Assembly (NCBI GenBank): GCA_030635045.1
Contig: DAOVZP010000094.1
Location: 1-6,585, forward strand
Direction of reading: 5' to 3'
Source: Bacteroidota bacterium
Lineage (GTDB): Bacteria > Bacteroidota > Bacteroidia > Bacteroidales > B18-G4
DNA length: 6,585 nucleotides
The position numbers were made by a program, and so were the translations under genes. The notes beneath the pieces were generated by a model. That model saw only the letters and a program-made list of their open reading frames with translations, was not told the DNA's origin and did not search any database. How positions within the stretch are numbered: position 1 is the first letter of the stretch; each line of letters begins with the position of its first letter. This document shows positions 1-6,310 of this stretch, in pieces.

Positions 1-830
1 GGTGTTTCCGGGCGGTAGCTCCAGGGACAGGAGATATACTCTGTCCCGCTATGGTAAGTGGTATGTACTACAAACTGATTTTCATAACTGCAGTTTCTGA
101 GGCTTTTGATCTCTACCTGGGAAAATGCACCGGTACTTCCGCCCCATGCATCCCACATATATCCATAATCGCGGTTGAGGTCTACACCGGCTGCATTATA
201 CCTGCTCATATTTTCCCGGCCGTCAGGATTTACCATGTAATAGATCCAGATCTCCCGATTATCGACGAGAAAAGTAACATCGGGATCACTGTCGTATTTC
301 CGGCATAGGTCACGAGCGAAGCGGATACAATTTTCAGCGGCGCCTATCTCATCACCATGGATACCCCCATCAAAAAAAATCTCGGCTTCATTCTCGTTAT
401 CACCAACATTATCGCTGATCTTCAGTGCTGCCAACTCCCTGCCTTCCATTGACGTGCCATACATCTTCTTCATACAAATATCGGGGAATGCATCAACAAG
501 GCTGTCGGCGAGGTCAACGATCTCCTGGTAGGAGTGATAGGCAACCTTTGTATCCCAGAAATCCTTGTAATGGGCGATCAGGTCGGGAATTTGAATTGTA
601 TATTCAATGCCGCTCTTATCAAGCAAGCCGGCTTCCTTTGGGATTACATAAAGGACAGCATGATCAGCTGCATAATCACCATTAAGGTTAAGCTTTGTGA
701 GTATCTGAGCAGTGCCTGCATCTTTAATTTCTACCCTGACTTCCATCTCTTTATCTCTCCAGCCCTGGGCCCGGCTGGTAATTGTGAATGTAAAAATGAT
801 AAGAACGAGAGCAATAATAGACCTTTTCAT
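1..830 (-). CDS. Secreted M14-family zinc carboxypeptidase, C-terminus cut off by the window edge
   Basis: A minus-strand frame is open from the ATG at 830 to the window edge (276 codons plus 2 bases). It would encode a metallocarboxypeptidase that removes C-terminal amino acids from peptides outside the cytoplasm. Residues 1-21 form a signal peptide: MKRS, a hydrophobic core, then a likely cut after SRA. After an N-terminal region of about 95 residues, the M14 fold opens with YHSYQEIVDLADSL (98-111) and GTSMEGREL. The zinc motif HGDE gives ligands H158 and E161. NPDGREN (201-207) and GVDLNRDYG (215-223) carry the substrate-binding Asn-Arg pair (N219-R220). YHSGTEYISCPWSY places the third zinc ligand at H260, matching the HSYSQ block of carboxypeptidase A. 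The catalytic Glu lies beyond the edge, so activity cannot be confirmed, nor can a sorting domain be checked. The start is preceded by A/T-rich DNA without a Shine-Dalgarno sequence. Family assignment is firm; substrate preference is unknown. Confidence 0.93.
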   Translation of the reverse strand, partial: MKRSIIALVLIIFTFTITSRAQGWRDKEMEVRVEIKDAGTAQILTKLNLNGDYAADHAVLYVIPKEAGLLDKSGIEYTIQIPDLIAHYKDFWDTKVAYHSYQEIVDLADSLVDAFPDICMKKMYGTSMEGRELAALKISDNVGDNENEAEIFFDGGIHGDEIGAAENCIRFARDLCRKYDSDPDVTFLVDNREIWIYYMVNPDGRENMSRYNAAGVDLNRDYGYMWDAWGGSTGAFSQVEIKSLRNCSYENQFVVHTTYHSGTEYISCPWSYRPET

Positions 831-907
831 GACGTGTATATAAGTGCTTTATAGTTGTAAAACAGTAAGTTATCGTAATTAATACCTTGCCTGAAACTTG
901 GGAATAG

Positions 908-915
908 CAAAACTA
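908..915 (-). promoter_or_regulatory. Candidate -7 box for the M14 peptidase gene
   Basis: Read on the minus strand this is TAGTTTTG, a full match to the Bacteroidota -7 consensus TAnnTTTG. It would start transcription about 70 nt before the ATG, similar to the leader length predicted for ptb. No TTTG or TTG lies 19-20 nt upstream, where the DNA is AT-only, so the -33 half is missing. An 8-mer with this many free positions can arise by chance. Confidence 0.3.
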
Positions 916-980
916 ATAATATATATGATAATAAATATTATACTGATTCTAAATTAAAGACAGGGGAAGCATGCAAAAAG

Positions 981-1002
981 TTGTATGCATGTACAATTTG
1001 TA
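981..1002. repeat. Overlapping short inverted repeats, possible operator
   Basis: TTGTA (981-985), TACAA (992-996) and TTGTA (998-1002) alternate, so the central arm can pair with either neighbour. Just to the left, CATGCA (970-975) can pair with TGCATG (986-991). They sit 150-170 bp upstream of the M14 peptidase start. The arms are only 5-6 bp in AT-rich DNA, so function is speculative. Confidence 0.3.
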
Positions 1003-1047
1003 GTTTACGATTCTGTATTTACAAGGTGGTTTTTGAAGAGCCATTGA

Positions 1048-1061
1048 TTAGGATATCCTAA
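1048..1061. repeat. Perfect 14-bp palindrome
   Basis: TTAGGATATCCTAA reads the same on both strands. It begins the run of repetitive DNA that leads to the buk stop codon. It could be a protein-binding dyad or part of a weak 3' hairpin of the ptb-buk mRNA. It lacks the loop and uridine tract of an intrinsic terminator. The rest of the spacer (831-1047) holds no gene that I can support. Confidence 0.35.
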
Positions 1062-1123
1062 CACCTTTCACTTTTCACTTTCAACTAACCCAACACTCAA
1101 CCCTCAACACTCAAAACTTTTTT
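1062..1123. repeat. Heptad (7-bp period) array at the 3' end of buk
   Basis: Degenerate tandem heptads run up to the buk stop codon (1124-1126). On the plus strand the first words are CACCTTT, CACTTTT and CACTTTC (from 1062). After a one-base slip, CAACACT, CAACCCT, CAACACT and CAAAACT follow (1091-1118) and then a T tract. Neighbouring words mostly match at 6 of 7 positions. On the buk mRNA strand the array is G/A/T-rich and nearly free of C. Its last 19 bp recur exactly at 4748-4766. It does not resemble a normal intrinsic terminator, because no strong stem precedes the T run in the buk direction. Confidence 0.7.
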
Positions 1124-2197
1124 TTAGTATTCTTTCACCTCAGTTTCTCCGAGCATAACCCGATAACCATTCATGGCCAGGGCTTCCATTTCATTTTCTC
1201 CGGGATAGATAAAAACAGGGGCAAAGCTGTGAACACGCATGCGGATGCGTTCGCAAAACCATTTGTCGTATGCAACACCGCCGGTAATGAGTATGCCGTC
1301 CACCTCGCCTTCGAGTACTGCAGTCATCTCCCCGATCATCTTCGAAACCTGGTAGGCCATGGCATCATAGATCAAGGTGGCTTTTTCATCACCGTTTTTT
1401 ACCATTTGCTCCACTTCATAGGCACTGTTGGTACCCAGGTATGCACTAAGTCCACCACCACCAATGAGCATCTTTTTCAATTCCTTGAAAGTGTATTTTC
1501 CGGTGTAACAGAGTTCTGCCAGGTCGATGGTTGGCAGGGTGCCGGCACGTTCGGGGGAGAAGGCACCTTCACCACCAATGGCATGGTTCACATCTATTAC
1601 CCGCCCTTTTTTGTGGGCGCCTACAGAAATGCCACCTCCAAGATGAGCAACGATAAGGTTCAATTCCTCGTATTCTTTGTCCTGTATCTCCGCATGCCGG
1701 CGGGCAGTGGCCTTCTGGTTAAGGGCATGGAAAACTGAACGGCGCTCGAAAAGCGGGGAACCGGAAATACGAGCTATTTCCTTCATTTCATCCACCACAA
1801 CCGGGTCGGCAATATATGCTTTGGCATTCGGAAGCTCGTGAGCAATATAATCGGCGATAAGGCCGCCAAGGTTGCTGGCATGCTCCCCGATCGGACTGTT
1901 ACGAAGATCTTCCTTCATCTTCTCGTTAACTGCATACACCCCTGACGGGATTGGCCTGATCAGGCCGCCACGCCCCATCACGATATGAATATCTTCCATT
2001 TCGACACCTTCGTCCTTCAGTACCTTGTGGATCACATCCTTGCGGAATTCAAACTGATCGGTGATCTTTTCAAAAGAGGCCAGATCTCCGTTGCTGTGCT
2101 TGATGTTTTTGGTGAAGATCTGTTCCAGGTTTTTAAAGACTGCAATCTTTGTGGAGGTGGAACCCGGGTTAATAGCAAGGATGAGGATATTTTCCAT
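1124..2197 (-). CDS. buk: Butyrate kinase
   Basis: A cytoplasmic ASKHA-superfamily kinase of 357 residues, the usual length for Buk. It converts butyryl-phosphate (or a branched acyl-phosphate) plus ADP to the free acid plus ATP, the energy-yielding last step of acid fermentation (EC 2.7.2.7). Motifs appear in family order: phosphate-1 loop NPGSTSTKI (10-18), GRGGLIRPIPSGVY (75-88), phosphate-2 motif AHLGGGISVGAH (184-195), GGEGAFSPERAGT (208-220), GGGGLSAYLGTN (246-257), and the adenosine motif TGGVAYD (305-311) followed by PGENEMEALA (332-341). GRGGLIRPIPSGVY and SPERAGT favour Buk over acetate kinase. Buk lies 30 bp downstream of ptb on the same strand, the standard partner arrangement. 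No Shine-Dalgarno precedes the ATG. Homologues can prefer isobutyrate or isovalerate, so the physiological acid is open. The stop codon is directly followed by a heptad repeat. Confidence 0.96.
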   Translation of the reverse strand: MENILILAINPGSTSTKIAVFKNLEQIFTKNIKHSNGDLASFEKITDQFEFRKDVIHKVLKDEGVEMEDIHIVMGRGGLIRPIPSGVYAVNEKMKEDLRNSPIGEHASNLGGLIADYIAHELPNAKAYIADPVVVDEMKEIARISGSPLFERRSVFHALNQKATARRHAEIQDKEYEELNLIVAHLGGGISVGAHKKGRVIDVNHAIGGEGAFSPERAGTLPTIDLAELCYTGKYTFKELKKMLIGGGGLSAYLGTNSAYEVEQMVKNGDEKATLIYDAMAYQVSKMIGEMTAVLEGEVDGILITGGVAYDKWFCERIRMRVHSFAPVFIYPGENEMEALAMNGYRVMLGETEVKEY

Positions 2198-2227
2198 ATC
2201 TCTGGTAGATCTTATGTAATTTAAAAT

Positions 2228-3127
2228 TTAGTGAATGACAGCTGCCAGGCAGATGCTATCGAGCTTTGAATCTTCTGAATCGGAGCGTGAAGTAAGTACG
2301 ATAGGTGCTGATGCGCCCAGAATATTTGCTGCAACTTTTGCATTGGCAAAGAAGATAAAAGATTTGTAAAGCACATTGCCTGCTTCGATGTCGGGAAGCA
2401 GGAGCAGGTCGGCTACTCCGGCAACATTGCTCTTGATCCCTTTATGCTCGGCAGCCTCAGCGGAAATAGCATTATCGAATGCCAATGGGCCGTCGATGAG
2501 GCAGTTGGGTATCTGGCCCCTATCGGCCATCTTTGAAAGAAGTGCAGCATCGAGTGTTGCCGGCATCATCTCATTCACGAGTTCAACAGCACCCAAAACA
2601 GCGATCTTTGGTTCTTCAATACCTAATTTGTGTAAAAATTCAATGGAGTTCCTCAGGATGTTAACCTTTGCACTAAGTTGTGGGGCGATGTTCATGGCTA
2701 CATCAGTGAGGGCAATGAGCTTATGGTGATATGCGGGGACCTCGAAAATGGCGATATGCGAAAGTATTTCATTTCTCCTCAGGCCCCATTCTTTGTTCAG
2801 TATAGCTCTAAGGAGTGTGGCTGTCCCTACATTCCCTTTCATCAGGATGTCTGCATCACCGAAATGCACAAGCTTAACCGACTTGGCAACAGACTCACCA
2901 ACATTTGTTTCATCGATGATCTCCATACGGGAGAGGTCAATCTCAAGCTTATCTGCTATGCGCATCATTTTCTCTTTATCCCCAACAAGGATGGGATCCA
3001 CGATCTTCATTTTGGCTGCGTTTGCAACAGCTTCGAGAGAATGTTCATCGTGGGCAGCAGCAACTACAAGCTTTTTCTTGGGTGATTTTTTTACGATCTC
3101 GCGTAATTCGGAAAGGTTCCTCAACAT
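2228..3127 (-). CDS. ptb: Phosphate butyryltransferase
   Basis: A 299-residue cytoplasmic acyltransferase of the PTA/PTB family (PF01515). It exchanges CoA for phosphate on butyryl-CoA to give butyryl-phosphate for Buk (EC 2.3.1.19). The whole length lines up by eye with the clostridial Ptb that I remember (301 residues). Shared blocks include AAAHDEHSLEAV (23-34), MKGNVGTATLLRAILNKEWG (96-115), TDVAMNIAP (141-149), MPATLDAALLSKM with DRGQI (188-205), DGPLAFD (212-218), PDIEAGNVLYK (245-255) and APIVLTSRSDS (274-284). The length and the MKGNVGTATLLRA block favour Ptb over phosphate acetyltransferase. It is the first gene of the two-gene operon and has a strong candidate promoter about 75 nt upstream. 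The start codon is the first in-family ATG and has no Shine-Dalgarno sequence. Acyl-chain preference (linear C4 or branched) cannot be read from sequence. Confidence 0.95.
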   Translation of the reverse strand: MLRNLSELREIVKKSPKKKLVVAAAHDEHSLEAVANAAKMKIVDPILVGDKEKMMRIADKLEIDLSRMEIIDETNVGESVAKSVKLVHFGDADILMKGNVGTATLLRAILNKEWGLRRNEILSHIAIFEVPAYHHKLIALTDVAMNIAPQLSAKVNILRNSIEFLHKLGIEEPKIAVLGAVELVNEMMPATLDAALLSKMADRGQIPNCLIDGPLAFDNAISAEAAEHKGIKSNVAGVADLLLLPDIEAGNVLYKSFIFFANAKVAANILGASAPIVLTSRSDSEDSKLDSICLAAVIH

Positions 3128-3201
3128 ATCTTAATTATTTTAATTGTCAGTGCTAAGTGATTGATTTATAGTGACAGTAAGTTGTTAACTATTTCACAGT
3201 G

Positions 3202-3232
3202 CAAAAGTAGGCAAGTTAGTATTAAGTACAAA
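3202..3232 (-). promoter_or_regulatory. Bacteroidota-type promoter of the ptb-buk operon
   Basis: On the minus strand, TTTG (3232-3229) is followed after exactly 19 nt by TACTTTTG (3209-3202) and then CAC. This fits the known primary sigma consensus of Bacteroidota (TTTG at -33, TAnnTTTG at -7, 19-20 nt apart). Transcription should begin near 3195, giving a leader of roughly 70 nt that is AT-rich and has no evident riboswitch. A separate promoter here argues that ptb-buk does not depend on read-through from the M64 gene. It is also the best single piece of evidence for the phylum. Confidence 0.78.
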
Positions 3233-3271
3233 AGAATTGTTATGAATTAATCAGAAAGATATCTGCGGCCT

Positions 3272-3306
3272 GACCCCGTCCCCCGTCCCTCGTCCCCAGC
3301 ACCCAA
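3272..3306. repeat. Heptad array with G-quadruplex motif, 3' of the M64 gene
   Basis: Five consecutive heptads on the plus strand (GACCCCG, TCCCCCG, TCCCTCG, TCCCCAG and CACCCAA, in that order from 3272) end 1 nt before the M64 stop codon at 3308-3310. By hand count, neighbouring words agree at 20 of 28 positions. The minus strand has G runs of 4, 3, 5 and 4 (3297-3294, 3289-3287, 3284-3280, 3277-3274) with loops of 4, 2 and 2 nt. This satisfies the canonical four-tract G-quadruplex rule. It would be transcribed into the 3' UTR of the M64 mRNA and lies about 40 bp upstream of the ptb -33 box. Confidence 0.72.
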
Positions 3307-3307
3307 A

Positions 3308-4576
3308 TTATTCTGCATAAAAATCAATCATCCTCTGTATCGCTCTCTTGCACACGGGGCAGAAAGCATCGTATTTTACCGACTTCATGGTGCAGTCGAT
3401 ATAAGGCCGGTATACGCCTTTGGCAACATAGCCTCCACCTTCATAAACACCAATAGTATTCTCAAACTCTTCTGTAGCAGGCGTGGGAACGGGTGTAGAG
3501 TGGCTAACCATGTTTTGCCATTTTGAACTAAAATGAGCAAGGGTGGTAATGTTGGGTTCCCAGGGCTCAACCTCCAGGGGATAAAAATCCTCGACAGCAA
3601 CTTCAGATGAGTAATATTCATCGCCAAGTCCGGCAAATGCATGTCCGAATTCATGTTGGAAAAGAAAATCTCCGGCGGGGTTGTCGCTGGTGCCGAGGCT
3701 GTAATAGTTATAGATTCCGCCACCGCCATATTTTTCATGGTTTACAAGAATGAAGATCTGGTCGTAAGGAGCATTGGCTGCCACATCACGAACACTCTTC
3801 ATGTCTTCGGTAGTCAGATAGCGCTCCGACCCGAAAGTATAGAAGTTTGTGCCAACAGCAGTATTTTTCCATATCTCTTCGCCGGGAAGATCAGTTCCGC
3901 TTTCCTCCGAGATGGCCTTAACAGCCCAGATGTTGATCTTGTCCTTATTTTGTATGTAGGGCTCCGCTTCGAGGATATATCCCTTGAAGCGTTCGCAGTC
4001 CTGCATGAACTTATCCATTTCTTCAGCAGTATATCCTTCGGCAATGATCACAATATCAAGTTTTGTATTGGGGTTGCCGGAGTAATGGATCTTCGACTTT
4101 TTGAATTTCTTTTGCTTGTTTTTCTTTATGTCCCTTGTCTTTGGGTTGATGGGAAGGATATATTCCTTGTCCCAGCCCATGTCTTTGTTCCGGCTGTAAA
4201 AGACAATATTCACAGCATGTTTCGGATAGGGAAAAACGACAGTTTCATCAAAGGCTTTATAGTTAGTTTCTCCTTCCTCTGTTGCCTGGTATTCCCTGAA
4301 CAGGGACGAATATCCCCTGGAATAAAGCAACTCATTGTCTTCAGCGTCATAAACTTCAAACTTATAATTGCCGTAATCAAACTTATCGATGAGATTGGTT
4401 TTTGAACCACCCCAGTATTTTTCAGCATAGAGCGTATCAAACTCATAGTACTCTACCTCTGCACTTCCTGAATGGATGTAGTCTATTCGCAGGGTTTTGT
4501 TCTTAAAATTGTCTTTAAATTGGGCCTGTACCCCTATGGTAAGGGAAAGCAGGAGAAGAATAACTGTTTTTTTCAT
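3308..4576 (-). CDS. Secreted M64-family (IgA peptidase-like) zinc metallopeptidase
   Basis: A 422-residue exported protease. Residues 1-18 are a signal peptide (MKK, a Leu-rich core, then VQA before QF). Residues 20-165 are a Tyr/Asp-rich N-terminal domain of the kind that precedes M64 catalytic domains in Bacteroidota. A Lys-rich linker (about 150-162, with KKNKQKKFKKSK) leads to the catalytic domain, which opens with LDIVIIAEGYTAEEMDKF (173-190). FILVNHEKYGGGGIYNYY (275-292) precedes the zinc site HEFGHAFAGLGDEY (308-321): ligands H308 and H312, catalytic E309, likely third ligand D319. The tail has DCTMKS (395-400) and FCPVCKRAI (405-413), giving a cysteine cluster typical of the family. 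The protein ends at this domain, with no type IX sorting domain. The founding member cleaves IgA hinges; most Bacteroidota homologues have no known substrate, so IgA cleavage should not be assumed. It is transcribed away from tnaA, with no clear promoter in its 5' DNA. Confidence 0.92.
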   Translation of the reverse strand: MKKTVILLLLSLTIGVQAQFKDNFKNKTLRIDYIHSGSAEVEYYEFDTLYAEKYWGGSKTNLIDKFDYGNYKFEVYDAEDNELLYSRGYSSLFREYQATEEGETNYKAFDETVVFPYPKHAVNIVFYSRNKDMGWDKEYILPINPKTRDIKKNKQKKFKKSKIHYSGNPNTKLDIVIIAEGYTAEEMDKFMQDCERFKGYILEAEPYIQNKDKINIWAVKAISEESGTDLPGEEIWKNTAVGTNFYTFGSERYLTTEDMKSVRDVAANAPYDQIFILVNHEKYGGGGIYNYYSLGTSDNPAGDFLFQHEFGHAFAGLGDEYYSSEVAVEDFYPLEVEPWEPNITTLAHFSSKWQNMVSHSTPVPTPATEEFENTIGVYEGGGYVAKGVYRPYIDCTMKSVKYDAFCPVCKRAIQRMIDFYAE

Positions 4577-4627
4577 GGCAATGATTTATGCCGTGAAAAT
4601 ACGAAAAATTGGTGGGATGGAATACAA

Positions 4628-4718
4628 GGGTGCAGGGTGCAGGTTTGGGGTTTGAGGTATGAGGTATGAGGTGTGGGGAGTGCCGAGTGATGAGTTCCGG
4701 GTGCTGAGTGCCGAGTAG
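4628..4718. repeat. Thirteen-unit G-rich heptad array in the divergent M64/tnaA spacer
   Basis: From 4628 to 4718 the plus strand divides without a slip into 13 seven-base words. They start with two copies of GGGTGCA and pass through GGTTTGA and two copies of GGTATGA to forms such as GGAGTGC, CGGGTGC and TGAGTGC. By hand count, adjacent words match at 61 of 84 positions. The words drift gradually along the array, as expected from tandem duplication plus point change. The strand is strongly G-biased, but its G runs are too far apart for a canonical quadruplex of three tetrads. It begins about 50 bp upstream of the M64 start. Confidence 0.75.
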
Positions 4719-4733
4719 ATTAAAGGATTAATT

Positions 4734-4766
4734 CAACACCCAACACCCAACACTCAAAACTTTTTT
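4734..4766. repeat. Facing C-rich heptad array ending in a T tract
   Basis: The words are CAACACC twice, CAACACT and CAAAACT, followed by TTTTT. This is the complementary sense of the G-rich array 15 bp to its left, so the two can pair imperfectly: GGGTGCTGAGTG at 4699-4710 agrees at 10 of 12 positions with the complement of this array. The last 19 bp (4748-4766) are identical to 1105-1123. The 3' boundary touches TATATTTG (4768-4775), an isolated match to the -7 consensus with no -33 partner. Confidence 0.68.
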
Positions 4767-4801
4767 GTATATTTGAAGCAGAATCAGCAATTTACACTTG
4801 A

Positions 4802-4832
4802 CTTGGTCAGCTATCTAAATATCCTATCTTTT
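4802..4832 (+). promoter_or_regulatory. Candidate tnaA promoter and leader
   Basis: CTTG (4802-4805) is followed after 19 nt by TATCTTTT (4825-4832). This gives the Bacteroidota spacing with one mismatch in each box. It predicts a leader of about 88 nt. That leader (to 4926) contains ATTAT and ATAAT arms around TGC at 4869-4881, and ACAAT/ATTGT arms at 4893-4897 and 4919-4923 just before the start codon. I see no tnaC-like tryptophan leader peptide in it and no Shine-Dalgarno sequence. The remaining DNA of this 350-bp spacer is the two heptad arrays plus unique AT-rich sequence. Confidence 0.5.
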
Positions 4833-4926
4833 AATCGCTACCTGAATATCAAGGAACGCGACTGCTACATTATTGCATAATACTCCCCGATCACAATTTT
4901 TTTGAATTTTGTAAAATCATTGTATT

Positions 4927-6306
4927 ATGAAGTTACCGTATGCTGAATCATATAAGATAAAGATGGTTGAATCCATCCGCAAAAGCACCGAAGCTGAACG
5001 TAAAACATGGATTAAAGACGCCAGGTATAACTTATTCAACCTGAAAAGCGAGCAGGTTTTTGTCGATTTGCTTACCGATTCCGGTACCGGAGCTATGAGC
5101 GACCGGCAATGGTCAGAAATGATGCTGGGCGATGAAAGTTATGCCGGGGCATCCTCATACTTCAAGCTGAAAGAGGCTATCAGGGATCTTCTGGGATTTG
5201 AATATTTTTTGCCCACGCACCAGGGCCGGGCAGCCGAGAACGTGCTGTTTTCCGTACTCGTGAAGGAAGGTGATGTAATTCCAGGGAATGCCCATTTCGA
5301 TACTACCAAGGGACATATTGAATTCAGGAAAGCTACAGCCGTTGATTGTACCATTAATGATGCCTTTGAAACCACCCTGGACCACCCCTTCAAAGGAAAC
5401 GTCGATCTCCAAAAGCTGAAAACGGTGTTGAAAGATACACCCAAAGATAAGATCCCGTTTATTATTCTTACCATAACCTGTAATTCTTCCGGTGGCCAGC
5501 CGGTATCCATGGAGAATATCAAGGCTGTCAGCAAGCTGGCTAAAGATCATAATATCCCGTTGTTGTTTGATTCTGCCAGGTTTGCCGAGAATGCATATTT
5601 CATCAAGATTCGTGAAGAAGGTTATGAGGATAAAAGCATCCGTGAGATAGTAAAGGAGATATTTGTCCATGCCGACGCCATGACCATGAGCAGCAAGAAA
5701 GATGCTATAGTAAATATGGGGGGATTTATCGGATTCAGAAGTGAAGAACTGCTCAAAAAGGCATCTGTTTATAATATCCTGTTCGAAGGATATATTACAT
5801 ACGGGGGCATGTCAGGCAGGGATATGAATGCACTTGCCCAGGGGCTGTATGAAGGTACCGAGTTTGCATACCTGGAAAGCCGTATCGGGCAGGTGACATA
5901 CCTGGGCCAGCTGCTGCTGGAATATGGCATCCCGGTGCAATTTCCTTTTGGCGGACATGCGATATTTGTGGATGCTATGCGCTTTTTGCCCCAGGTCCCG
6001 AAGGAACAATATATTGCTCAGACACTTGCTGTGGAACTGTATATTGAAGCTGGTGTAAGGGGTGTTGAGATAGGTACCTTACTTGCCGACCGTGACCCCA
6101 TCACCCGCGAAAACCGCTTCCCAAAAATGGAATTATTGCGCCTGGCCATTCCACGCCGCACTTATACAAATAATCACATAGCATATGTGGCCGCTGCCCT
6201 GAAAAATGTGTACGACAGACGTGATAAGATCACCGAAGGACTGCGTATAGTGAATGAAGCACCTATCATGAGGCATTTTACGGTGGAGCTGGAGAAAGCG
6301 GAATAG
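4927..6306 (+). CDS. tnaA: Tryptophanase (beta-eliminating PLP lyase)
   Basis: A 459-residue cytoplasmic PLP enzyme that cleaves L-tryptophan to indole, pyruvate and ammonia (EC 4.1.99.1). It is collinear with E. coli TnaA (471 residues) and tyrosine phenol-lyase (456). PLP-site elements: THQGRAAEN (97-105), Y72 in GDESYAG, D215 and R218 in FDSARFAENAYFIK (214-227), and Schiff-base K258 in MSSKKDA (254-260). R410 in IPRRTY should bind the substrate carboxylate. Three positions separate the two enzymes and all favour tryptophanase: D125 in FDTTKGH (Thr in the lyase), I382 in VEIG (Arg381 in the lyase) and H450 in MRHFT (Phe in the lyase). Some blocks are lyase-like (GRDM at 297-300, NMGGF at 263-267). 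An in-frame TAA at 4912 makes this ATG the first possible start. No tnaB transporter is in view. It is transcribed alone and divergently from the M64 gene; indole production is expected but unproven. Confidence 0.9.
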   Translation: MKLPYAESYKIKMVESIRKSTEAERKTWIKDARYNLFNLKSEQVFVDLLTDSGTGAMSDRQWSEMMLGDESYAGASSYFKLKEAIRDLLGFEYFLPTHQGRAAENVLFSVLVKEGDVIPGNAHFDTTKGHIEFRKATAVDCTINDAFETTLDHPFKGNVDLQKLKTVLKDTPKDKIPFIILTITCNSSGGQPVSMENIKAVSKLAKDHNIPLLFDSARFAENAYFIKIREEGYEDKSIREIVKEIFVHADAMTMSSKKDAIVNMGGFIGFRSEELLKKASVYNILFEGYITYGGMSGRDMNALAQGLYEGTEFAYLESRIGQVTYLGQLLLEYGIPVQFPFGGHAIFVDAMRFLPQVPKEQYIAQTLAVELYIEAGVRGVEIGTLLADRDPITRENRFPKMELLRLAIPRRTYTNNHIAYVAAALKNVYDRRDKITEGLRIVNEAPIMRHFTVELEKAE

Positions 6307-6310
6307 ATTA

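Noticed and set aside
51..854. Three plus-strand open frames of 85-106 codons at the left end.
   Set aside because: They are antisense to the M14 peptidase, whose zinc ligands and signal peptide read cleanly on the minus strand without interruption.
1229..1738. A 169-codon plus-strand open frame opposite buk.
   Set aside because: It lies fully inside buk, whose motifs are intact, and its translation shows no family pattern.
2678..3134. Two overlapping plus-strand open frames opposite ptb (135 and 128 codons).
   Set aside because: They overlap each other and a well-supported gene and have no recognisable features.
3641..4405. A 254-codon plus-strand open frame opposite the M64 gene.
   Set aside because: It is antisense to a gene with clear catalytic motifs, has no recognisable domain and shows no promoter. 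It is a shadow frame.
4577..4627. A promoter for the M64 gene using TATTTTCA about 20 nt before its start.
   Set aside because: The -7 match is poor and the nearest TTG is 23 nt upstream, outside the usual 19-20 nt spacing.
4659..4718. A 20-codon open frame upstream of tnaA with one Trp codon, resembling a TnaC regulatory leader peptide.
   Set aside because: It lies wholly inside the degenerate heptad array and upstream of both candidate tnaA promoters. It lacks the known TnaC pattern of Trp followed at distance by a terminal Pro, so it is best read as a by-product of the repeat.
4768..4775. TATATTTG as the tnaA -7 promoter box.
   Set aside because: The 8-mer fits the consensus but no TTG or TTTG lies 19-20 nt upstream, where the C-rich heptads are. 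The pair at 4802-4832 has both boxes at the right spacing.
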